NCBI GenBank assembly: GCA_964450345.1
Contig: CAYVEL010000012.1
Location: 1 to 21,010, forward strand
Direction: 5' to 3'
Length of the DNA: 21,010 nt
Origin: JAPLZH01 sp964450345
GTDB taxonomy: Bacteria; Patescibacteriota; Minisyncoccia; Phycocordibacterales; PALSA-1337
The notes beneath the pieces were generated by a model, which worked only from the letters and a program-made list of their open reading frames with translations, searched no databases and had not been told where the DNA came from. Numbering within the stretch: position 1 is the first letter of the stretch; each line of letters opens with the position of its first letter. The position numbers were made by a program, and so were the translations under genes. This document shows, in pieces, positions 1-5,321 of the stretch.

Positions 1-304
1 AACCCCTAGGATCATCTTTATAAATCCATCCTTTTTCTCTCCAGACAGATAAGGGTTGACTGGCATTAACACCGAAATAATTCATTTTAGGATCTTTTTT
101 GTTCGGTGAGAGTTTTGCATTTTTAAACCAATCATTCGGATATTCATCTTTACAATCATTCATGTATTTCCCGCCGAATACACCGAGCTCTAGCATTTCT
201 TTTGGAGATAATTCTGGTCTGAAATCAGGGTGAAAATTCTTACCCATTGGTTCAGTAAGTTCATAAGAATAGTCCTTCTGCATTTTATTATTAACAGTAA
301 TCAT
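1..304 (-). CDS. Conserved protein of unknown function, N-terminal part
   Basis: The gene runs off the left edge, so only about 101 N-terminal residues are visible. The ATG is at 304-302, six bases after the stop of the upstream glycosyltransferase-like gene, so the two are probably co-transcribed. A second ATG seven codons downstream could be the true start. The visible protein is hydrophilic, with no signal peptide or membrane segment. Striking stretches are ELSPKEMLELGVFGGKYM near residues 31-48 and FGVNASQPLSVWREKGWI near residues 75-92. I recognise this pattern from a widespread uncharacterised bacterial family whose members are short soluble proteins, but I know of no assigned function. 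The family match is from memory and not checked. Confidence 0.75.
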   Translation of the reverse strand, partial: MITVNNKMQKDYSYELTEPMGKNFHPDFRPELSPKEMLELGVFGGKYMNDCKDEYPNDWFKNAKLSPNKKDPKMNYFGVNASQPLSVWREKGWIYKDDPRG

Positions 305-310
305 AAATAA

Positions 311-1720
311 TTATATGCGAGCTGTATTTCTAATATTTTTCCAATTTTTTAAAAGAAGCCCGTATTTAAGAACAAATTCTTTAGATATTTCAATAGATTC
401 TTCAGGACTTAAATTAGTAACCAGCTCTTCTGGAATACAAAAAGTTTTTTGATCTTTAGCAGATTCAATATTTTGAATACATCCTAAAATATCTACTAAC
501 TGTCTCTGTGATAAATACTTATTTGTTATAGATATATTTCTTAAATATTTTATATACGAATCTAGATTTGGTATACATATTTTTCTAAGTGAATTTAAAA
601 AATCCTCAGGTGTTTTTCTAGAAAAATTTTCTAAATATTCTCCAACCTCCTCATATCTTTCATAATCAGAAGACCTGTTTACCACTGGATTATTTCTTAT
701 ATAATCTTCGAGCAATAAATTAATTAACTCACTGATTCTAAATCTCCACTTCTGAACTTCCCCATCCTCATATTCTCTTACAGGATTAGGTATATGCCTA
801 ACCACCCACGGAACATACCCTATTAATGAGTTAGGAAGACATGCTTTTAATGCAGTAATGAATACCCCATCCTGATTCCTTCCCATAGGGAAAAATGGAG
901 GCAATATCATTCTATTATCAAAACCAGCACACATAGTCATAAATCGCGGACTATCAGTTACAGTAGAAGTATTTACATACCTTAATAGTAATTTATTTTT
1001 TATTGCATACTCATACATTCTAGGATCAGCAAATGTGCTAGTCTGAAGACCTCGAGGCGATTCAAATCCAGAATCACCATGAATTCCTGATACTGTTACA
1101 GCCACCTTATTATTTATAGAGTTTATTTCTTTTTCTAGTCCAAGTAAATTTTCATGAGAACTTAGAAAGCTTTTTAAATCACAAACTTCTGGATATGAGA
1201 TCGCGTTTTCACAGTCTTTTTCATTTAGAAAATATTCGGATATTCTAGTGCTTAATGTTTTATCAAAAATAACATCGTTCGAATCATATTTTTCATTAGG
1301 ATTTTCAATCTTAGGAAATTCTGTTGAAGCAAATTTACACAATATATCATCATCGACTGATAGAAAAACCTTATCAACTAAACTAAGTAATAATGTATTA
1401 CGATTAGCTCCAGTATCCCTTAATTTTAGTGATTGTAACTTAGAGTCGCCGAATAAGGCGAAATCTAAGATGCTAGAAAGCGCGTCTGATTCGCCTTGGC
1501 CTGCATTGCGAATCAGACGCGCTTTCAATTCATCTTTATCTATAAGTTTCAAACCAAAATTCTTAGCCTTATCATCAGAACTTAATCCTGTTCCAGAAAC
1601 ATAAAGTGAAAAATTTAAATTTTCTCTTTTAATTTCATTAAAGAAACCACTAACAGATCGCTCTAATAGTTCTTGTCTATTCTTGGATACCCAAACTATT
1701 GAACTAATCTTTCTATCCAT
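311..1720 (-). CDS. Putative GT-A-fold glycosyltransferase-like protein
   Basis: A 469-residue soluble protein without signal peptide or membrane segments. It opens with a beta strand and loop (SSIVWVSKNRQELLERSV) as in family-2 type nucleotide-sugar transferases. GANRN (104-108) is followed by a hydrophobic strand ending in SVDDD (121-125), which fits the metal/nucleotide-sugar DXD motif. GRNQDGVF (280-287) and His309 could supply the acceptor-side acidic residue and a further metal ligand. The family assignment is by motif order only; substrate and pathway are unknown. It follows the secreted PG-binding protein gene by 36 bp and precedes the conserved small protein by 6 bp. Residues 65-82 are encoded by a GC-rich perfect inverted repeat unlike the rest of the gene. 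Confidence 0.6.
   Translation of the reverse strand: MDRKISSIVWVSKNRQELLERSVSGFFNEIKRENLNFSLYVSGTGLSSDDKAKNFGLKLIDKDELKARLIRNAGQGESDALSSILDFALFGDSKLQSLKLRDTGANRNTLLLSLVDKVFLSVDDDILCKFASTEFPKIENPNEKYDSNDVIFDKTLSTRISEYFLNEKDCENAISYPEVCDLKSFLSSHENLLGLEKEINSINNKVAVTVSGIHGDSGFESPRGLQTSTFADPRMYEYAIKNKLLLRYVNTSTVTDSPRFMTMCAGFDNRMILPPFFPMGRNQDGVFITALKACLPNSLIGYVPWVVRHIPNPVREYEDGEVQKWRFRISELINLLLEDYIRNNPVVNRSSDYERYEEVGEYLENFSRKTPEDFLNSLRKICIPNLDSYIKYLRNISITNKYLSQRQLVDILGCIQNIESAKDQKTFCIPEELVTNLSPEESIEISKEFVLKYGLLLKNWKNIRNTARI
1476..1526. repeat. 19-bp perfect inverted repeat inside a coding region
   Basis: Arms 1476-1494 and 1508-1526 are exact reverse complements separated by a 13-base loop (1495-1507). 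The arm core is GCGCGTCTGATTCGC. It is distinctly GC-rich compared with the AT-rich gene around it. It lies in frame in the glycosyltransferase-like gene and encodes residues 65-82, LKARLIRNAGQGESDALS. It is not followed by a T-tract on either strand, so it does not look like a terminator. It could be an inserted palindromic element or an mRNA structure. Confidence 0.85.
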
Positions 1721-1756
1721 ATTCTATTTCTTTAACACACTAGAAATTAAACAGTC

Positions 1757-2815
1757 CTAACAATGTGAATCTACAATAACACTGAAATCAGCAGTATCAG
1801 GATCATCTGTATATATATCTACTTGTCCCACATGAACACGATCCCATCCACCATTAGTTGTAGCATAAACTCTAAAACGAGTATCATTTTTTGCAGCTAC
1901 TGGAAATGTTGGCATTGGATCTATCACAACCTGACTAGTAAAATAAGATTCGGGACCAACATCTGACAAAACAACAGGATCAGTTGCGCCAACACCGATA
2001 GATAATGCCTTACCACCTGTATTACTTAATTTAAATAAAATCTGATGTGCTTTACCTACATCTATATGACTACCTGTAGTGATATTAGAAAAAGCTGAAC
2101 ATTCCTCTGTGTCTCCTACACAAAGAGCATAAGACACCTGAATATTTTGAACAGAAGCTGTTTTTGGAACCCCCTTTCCAGAATATGTTATTTTATTGTA
2201 TTTAGCTTTTACATCTACATCTGCACCAACATTCTTATCTATTCTAGGATTATCAAAAATTGAGTCACTCCATCCAGCAAATGTATATCCTTTACCTGGC
2301 TCTACAGTAACCTTTTCGCCATCGCCACCCTCTTTTACAGTCTGTTCTTTCTTACCTGTGATAGTTCCATAATCTCCTGCGTCATATTTCAAAGAAAAAG
2401 TATCCTTCTTCTTACTCATCGTATTCTGATTAATAAAATCTCTTGTGAACAAATAGAAATTACCAGTTCCATGAGTAAGATTCTGTGGAACTAATATCAT
2501 ATTTGCATTAGCCTCTTGGAATTTAATTAAAGAAGCCTTAGTTAATTCTCCGAAATATGTAGTTTCATTACCGAAAGAACCTACACCAGATACAGAAACT
2601 GGAAAACCGTGAGTATTTAAGTATTTCTGTAATTCCTTTACATCAGCATGTGTATCACCTTTTTTAAGATCATACTTGAAAAAATAATTAGGTGTAATTA
2701 TTGGTGCAGAGGTTACTGAAATAGAGCTTGTGGCATCAGCAGCTTTAGTAAAAGAAACTCCAGCTAAAAACACAAACAAAGACAAGAAACCAAGCACAAA
2801 AAATATTTTCTTCAT
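1757..2815 (-). CDS. Secreted protein with PG-binding, InlB-type and ASH-like domains
   Basis: 352 residues. Residues 1-25 form a signal peptide with a long hydrophobic core and an AxA-like end (TKAADA). Residues about 49-103 resemble a peptidoglycan-binding domain 1 (KKGDTHADVKELQKYLNTHG, then GELTKASLIKFQEANA). Residues about 141-206 look like a Listeria/Bacteroides InlB-type repeat (GYTFAGWSD followed by a VKAKY end). The C-terminal part (about 223-352) ends in TDDPDTADFSVIVDSHC and resembles ASH/choice-of-anchor-D beta-sandwich domains. The likely role is an extracytoplasmic, wall-associated adhesin or structural protein; no catalytic motif is seen. It sits 48 bp after the two-helix membrane protein gene and 36 bp before the glycosyltransferase-like gene. 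Confidence 0.75.
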   Translation of the reverse strand: MKKIFFVLGFLSLFVFLAGVSFTKAADATSSISVTSAPIITPNYFFKYDLKKGDTHADVKELQKYLNTHGFPVSVSGVGSFGNETTYFGELTKASLIKFQEANANMILVPQNLTHGTGNFYLFTRDFINQNTMSKKKDTFSLKYDAGDYGTITGKKEQTVKEGGDGEKVTVEPGKGYTFAGWSDSIFDNPRIDKNVGADVDVKAKYNKITYSGKGVPKTASVQNIQVSYALCVGDTEECSAFSNITTGSHIDVGKAHQILFKLSNTGGKALSIGVGATDPVVLSDVGPESYFTSQVVIDPMPTFPVAAKNDTRFRVYATTNGGWDRVHVGQVDIYTDDPDTADFSVIVDSHC

Positions 2816-2825
2816 AATTTTAAAT

Positions 2826-2854
2826 TAATAAACTTCGAGTTAATTCTAACACAA
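2826..2854 (-). promoter_or_regulatory. Possible sigma-70 promoter of the PG-binding protein gene
   Basis: On the minus strand TTGTGT (2854-2849) lies 17 bp before TTATTA (2831-2826). The start codon follows ten bases after the -10 hexamer, so a transcript from here would have almost no leader. Both hexamers are imperfect, and in AT-rich DNA this could occur by chance. Confidence 0.3.
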
Positions 2855-2863
2855 TATCTGCTT

Positions 2864-3493
2864 TTATAATTGATTCTGCATTTTGTTATTAATTGTATAT
2901 CTTACATATCTAATATTACCCTCCTTACTCTCAAGAGAAGAAACTTCCTTACTAAAACCTCTCAATAAATCAATTTTTTGTTCAATAAAAGCAGGCTCCA
3001 CAGGAAGAGTATAGCTACACTTCTTATTCCTAGAATTTACATATACCCCTCGGTAATTATATAGAACAGAAATACTTTCAATATCCTGATTAGAAAAAAT
3101 GTCGGTCTTTCCATTATACAAATAAACACGCACTTCCGACTCTGTAACCTTAAGATCAGTAGCTTTCATATCAGTAAAAATAAAAAATGATAGTGTGGTT
3201 ATAGTTCGTATAATAAAAATAATAGCAATCACGAATACTATTGGAAACATTAAAAATGACAAACATTTTAATACAATCAACCAAGGCTCAGTGTTTGTAA
3301 TATCAAATATTTTCAAAAAAGAAACAACAGTCTGATCACTAAAAAGAAAAATATAAAACAAATAACTCCATATTGAAGTTATCGCGAGCGATCTAATCCA
3401 TTCCACAATCCAATCTTTACCAGTCTTATCTATCTTTGGTTTATTTAATGCGCCAGAAGTATATTTCTCAAAAATTTCACTTGAATTTGCCAT
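2864..3493 (-). CDS. Membrane protein of unknown function with two hydrophobic segments
   Basis: 209 residues that I do not recognise. A hydrophilic N-terminus of about 30 residues is followed by a hydrophobic segment at about 33-52 and a long one at about 72-106, which may be one long helix or two short ones. After that comes a soluble domain of about 100 residues with alternating hydrophobic residues (TESEVRVYLYNGKTDIF, IESISVLYNYRGVYV), consistent with a small beta-rich domain. This layout resembles small bacterial proteins with two helices and a PH-like C-terminal domain, but that is a guess. It is the first gene of the left-hand cluster, with its own TATAAT box immediately upstream. Confidence 0.7.
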   Translation of the reverse strand: MANSSEIFEKYTSGALNKPKIDKTGKDWIVEWIRSLAITSIWSYLFYIFLFSDQTVVSFLKIFDITNTEPWLIVLKCLSFLMFPIVFVIAIIFIIRTITTLSFFIFTDMKATDLKVTESEVRVYLYNGKTDIFSNQDIESISVLYNYRGVYVNSRNKKCSYTLPVEPAFIEQKIDLLRGFSKEVSSLESKEGNIRYVRYTINNKMQNQL

Positions 3494-3501
3494 ATTCGTT
3501 A

Positions 3502-3530
3502 ATTATAACAATAATTTTAAACAAATATAA
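3502..3530 (-). promoter_or_regulatory. Candidate promoter giving a leaderless transcript
   Basis: A perfect TATAAT (3507-3502, minus strand) ends eight bases before the ATG at 3493, so transcription would begin at or within a base or two of the start codon. A weak -35, TTATAT, lies 17 bp upstream (3530-3525). Confidence 0.5.
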
Positions 3531-3569
3531 TTTATATAAAAATCAACTTCACGGAGCTTAATAATTTAA

Positions 3570-3600
3570 AAAGACGCCCACCCCGAGGTAAGACGTCTTT
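3570..3600 (-). terminator. Rho-independent terminator of the protease gene
   Basis: A 7-bp stem (3594-3600 with 3570-3576) encloses a GC-rich loop and is followed on the minus strand by a run of T. It lies 58 bp downstream of the protease stop codon and separates it from the left-hand gene cluster. Confidence 0.65.
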
Positions 3601-3657
3601 AGGTAACTTTAGGATACCAAGCCTGAAGATCTTGCCGACACCACATTCACTATCAAT

Positions 3658-4458
3658 CTAAAAATGTTTTTGAATGTTTGAGTAGGGTCCACTTAACATA
3701 GCATACCCTTCTTTAGTGCCACCACTTAGAACATATAAACTTCCGTATTCATCAACAAAGCCTGTACCGCTATATCCAGGCTGTGATTTAAAACGAATTA
3801 GGACACGTTGTGGAGACTTCACCGCTCCAGCAATTGGATACTCCTCACCTGTGACAAGAGACTTGAGATGTCTAACCTTCCTACCACCCAAGTCAAGTTC
3901 ATTAAAAAAATAACTTTTCATTTGGTAAGAGTTGTCTTCTCTGTGTTTTGAAAGACAAGGAAGTCTATTAGCTGTTACTGGTTCTATACATAAAAACAAT
4001 GTGTCATCATCTTCTGGAACTCCAACTTGGATATTTTTACAGGCAATTTTCGTAATCCCATTCGTGGCAGTATGTTCGTCTGGTGACAAAAACCTAACCA
4101 TAAATAATTCATTACTGAATTTCGGCAAAAGAAGATGCTCAACCGTCACTACAACCGGACCATTTATTCCATTAATCCACGTCCCAACCAAGGTGTATGC
4201 AGCACGCTTTTCATTACCGCGATAACGATATATAAGCACGGGACGGTAGAGAGGGTGAACAGGAGTAACTGACGCATGTTGCAACAGATAACCCTCTGAA
4301 CTATCATCCCACGCCTTCCGGTCCAAGTAACTCTTTTTCTTATATTCAATAAAGCTGTTGATACATATTGCAATTACCACAGCAGCACAACCAAAGAATA
4401 AAACCATTGGCAATATTTTCATCTGCCGTTTCTGTGCTTTGTTCGATTTTTTACTCAT
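3658..4458 (-). CDS. Membrane-anchored chymotrypsin-fold serine protease-like protein
   Basis: 266 residues. A basic N-terminus (KSNKAQKRQMK) precedes one hydrophobic anchor at about 15-35, placing the rest outside the membrane. The catalytic triad of the trypsin fold can be picked out in order: His108 in VVVTVEHLLL (position of the usual TAAHC), Asp in PEDDDTLFLCI (150-152), and Ser230 in QPGYSGTGFVDEYGSLYVLSGG, which has the GxSG oxyanion pattern and the following strand. The family call rests on these motifs; substrate unknown. TVEH instead of TAAH is divergent, so an inactive relative is possible. The gene stands alone between its own promoter and terminator, just downstream of tRNA-Asn and the hairpin element. 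Confidence 0.7.
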   Translation of the reverse strand: MSKKSNKAQKRQMKILPMVLFFGCAAVVIAICINSFIEYKKKSYLDRKAWDDSSEGYLLQHASVTPVHPLYRPVLIYRYRGNEKRAAYTLVGTWINGINGPVVVTVEHLLLPKFSNELFMVRFLSPDEHTATNGITKIACKNIQVGVPEDDDTLFLCIEPVTANRLPCLSKHREDNSYQMKSYFFNELDLGGRKVRHLKSLVTGEEYPIAGAVKSPQRVLIRFKSQPGYSGTGFVDEYGSLYVLSGGTKEGYAMLSGPYSNIQKHF

Positions 4459-4478
4459 ATGTTTATCTTTTTTGTCAG

Positions 4479-4528
4479 TTTAACTACATCTTTCAAAACT
4501 TGTAAAAGCTCTAAAAGATATAGTTAAA
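4479..4528 (-). promoter_or_regulatory. Long hairpin in the 5' leader of the protease mRNA
   Basis: Arms 4514-4528 and 4479-4493 form a 15-bp stem; the only imperfection would be a G-U pair in RNA made from the minus strand. The loop is 20 nt. No T-tract follows, so it is not a terminator. It lies in the presumed leader between the promoter and the ATG at 4458, where it could affect stability or translation of the mRNA. Confidence 0.6.
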
Positions 4529-4551
4529 ATAAAGAGAATATCAAAAAACAA

Positions 4552-4590
4552 TGCTAATGCGAAATTAGCACATAAAATAGTATTTGTCAA
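4552..4590 (-). promoter_or_regulatory. Protease promoter with an operator-like palindrome over the -10
   Basis: Minus-strand TTGACA (4590-4585) is followed after 17 bp by TAATTT (4567-4562), a good sigma-70 arrangement. The -10 lies within the inverted repeat TGCTAAT-N5-ATTAGCA (4570-4552), a typical size and place for a repressor site. The -35 begins three bases after the 18-bp copy of the tRNA 3' end. The leader to the ATG would be about 95 nt. Confidence 0.65.
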
Positions 4591-4593
4591 ATA

Positions 4594-4611
4594 CTCCTGA
4601 GGCTGGATTCG
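4594..4611 (-). repeat. Copy of the tRNA-Asn 3' end (att-like direct repeat)
   Basis: These 18 bases are identical to 4764-4781, which are the 3' half of the T arm, the acceptor strand and the discriminator base of tRNA-Asn. The two copies are direct repeats 170 bp apart. A partial tRNA 3' end at the far side of an insert is the classical signature of tRNA-targeted site-specific integration. Confidence 0.85.
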
Positions 4612-4721
4612 GTCACAGATAATTTCCTCATTGCCATTCGGAAATTTCTGCGACCCCGGCTCGGTATTGCTCGCTTCTGCTCGCAATATACCTCCGCCTT
4701 TCTCACCATCATCATATGCAG

Positions 4722-4761
4722 GTAAAATAAAAACACCCAACCATGGGTGTTTTTATTTTAC
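4722..4761 (-). terminator. Terminator of tRNA-Asn
   Basis: A perfect 18-bp stem (4744-4761 with 4722-4739) and 4-base loop begins two bases after the tRNA discriminator base. The stem holds ACACCC/GGGTGT flanked by A and T runs, so transcription from either strand could terminate here. Confidence 0.8.
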
Positions 4762-4763
4762 TG

Positions 4764-4835
4764 CTCCTGAGGCTGGATTCGAACCAGCGACCAATCGCTT
4801 AACAGGCGATTGCTCTACCGCTGAGCTACTCAGGA
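4764..4835 (-). tRNA. tRNA-Asn (anticodon GTT)
   Basis: A full 72-nt cloverleaf on the minus strand: acceptor TCCTGAG/CTCAGGA, D stem GCTC/GAGC with the short loop AGCGGTA, anticodon stem ATCGC/GCGAT with loop CTGTTAA giving anticodon GTT, a 5-nt variable loop, and T arm GCTGG-TTCGAAT-CCAGC. U1-A72 and discriminator G73 fit asparagine tRNAs. CCA is not encoded, so it must be added after transcription. It has its own promoter-like sequence upstream and a terminator immediately downstream. Confidence 0.97.
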
Positions 4836-4856
4836 ATATAAAAGAACTTCCCTAGT

Positions 4857-4884
4857 ATCTTACCAAAATAAAGCATTTTGTAAA
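4857..4884 (-). promoter_or_regulatory. Promoter of tRNA-Asn
   Basis: Minus-strand TTTACA (4884-4879) and TAAGAT (4862-4857) are separated by 16 bp. Transcription would start about 15 nt before the mature tRNA 5' end. Confidence 0.55.
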
Positions 4885-4915
4885 CCTCTAATATTATAAT
4901 TAATACATAAATGAA

Positions 4916-4950
4916 AAACCGGTTTAAAAACTTCAATCTTAAACCGGTTT
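4916..4950 (-). terminator. Terminator of the small basic protein gene
   Basis: A perfect 12-bp stem with core AAACCGGTTT (4939-4950 with 4916-4927), an 11-base loop, and a T run on the minus strand, 18 bp after the stop codon. Confidence 0.8.
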
Positions 4951-4967
4951 CAGAGAAATACCAGTAG

Positions 4968-5216
4968 TTATGGTTTTTTCATCACAAAATCACCAAAATT
5001 AACTCCGACATCTCGATACAGGACAGTATCACCGACTTTCACACGAACCCTCAAACCTGCGATCAGATGATATCTTTCATCTTCACCATAAAGCAAAATT
5101 CTATCTGCTTGTTTTTGGATTCTACGAACAACCATTTCACACAAATGTTCTGCTTTTTTCTTTTTCATATTCAACGTCAATTTTTGTTTACCGATGAATT
5201 CCAAGCCAAACTGCAT
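4968..5216 (-). CDS. Small basic protein of unknown function
   Basis: 82 residues, rich in Lys and Arg, without signal peptide or membrane segment. The N-terminal half (KLTLNMKKKKAEHLCEMVVRR) looks helical. The C-terminal half (YHLIAGLRVRVKVGDTVLYR and onward) has alternating hydrophobic residues that suggest beta strands. I do not recognise it. The ATG at 5216 gives the longest form; Met17 is an alternative start. It is boxed between the rpoD terminator and its own terminator, and no other reading frame competes, which supports it as a real gene. Nucleic-acid binding is possible from its charge but is only a guess. Confidence 0.6.
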   Translation of the reverse strand: MQFGLEFIGKQKLTLNMKKKKAEHLCEMVVRRIQKQADRILLYGEDERYHLIAGLRVRVKVGDTVLYRDVGVNFGDFVMKKP

Positions 5217-5250
5217 AATAAAACAAAAAATCTATTTCAGCAATCCTACC

Positions 5251-5314
5251 AAATAAACAAACCCCCATTTTCAGAAGACTTATAAGTCCAAAGAAAATGG
5301 GGGTTTGTTTATTT
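5251..5314 (-). terminator. Long nested-hairpin terminator of rpoD
   Basis: A perfect 22-bp stem (5293-5314 with 5251-5272) contains CCCCC/GGGGG flanked by A/T runs. The loop holds a second small palindrome, GACTTATAAGTC. The hairpin begins eight bases after the rpoD stop codon. The symmetric A and T flanks would let it act in both directions. Confidence 0.85.
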
Positions 5315-5321
5315 AATTATT

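Larger units (their letters stand above)
4594..4763 (-). mobile_element. Possible 170-bp non-autonomous element at the tRNA-Asn 3' end
   Basis: The unit is bounded by the 18-bp direct repeats of the tRNA end and holds no convincing gene. In the minus-strand direction it contains the 18-bp tRNA terminator stem, a GC-rich hairpin at 4692-4663 (inner GC pairs and tandem G-A flanking an AGAA loop), and a stem of about 16 bp at 4655-4611 with one bulge and one G-U pair. The last arm runs straight into the tRNA-end copy. The G-U pair favours a minus-strand RNA. The pattern fits a mini-element or structured-RNA cassette using the tRNA end as target; a local tandem duplication of the tRNA tail is the alternative. 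This also accounts for the gene-free stretch between 4459 and 4763. Confidence 0.45.

Noticed and set aside
1476..1526. Inverted repeat as a transcription terminator
   Set aside because: It lies in the middle of an intact coding frame and no T-tract follows on either strand.
1248..1604. 118-residue plus-strand open frame opposite the glycosyltransferase-like gene
   Set aside because: Antisense shadow of a gene with clear motifs; no independent start signals or family features.
3601..3657. Short direct repeat TTAGGTAACTTTAGG near the protease stop codon as a mobile or CRISPR-like repeat
   Set aside because: Only two imperfect short units without spacers or further copies; no CRISPR array or cas gene is present in the window.
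4480..4740. 86-residue minus-strand open frame
   Set aside because: It runs through the hairpin element, the tRNA-end copy, the protease promoter and its leader, which explain the sequence better. It has no family resemblance and starts inside the tRNA terminator.
4631..4855. 74-residue plus-strand open frame
   Set aside because: It reads antisense through tRNA-Asn and its terminator, giving the familiar spurious peptide made by tRNA genes (AGFEPATNRLTGDC).
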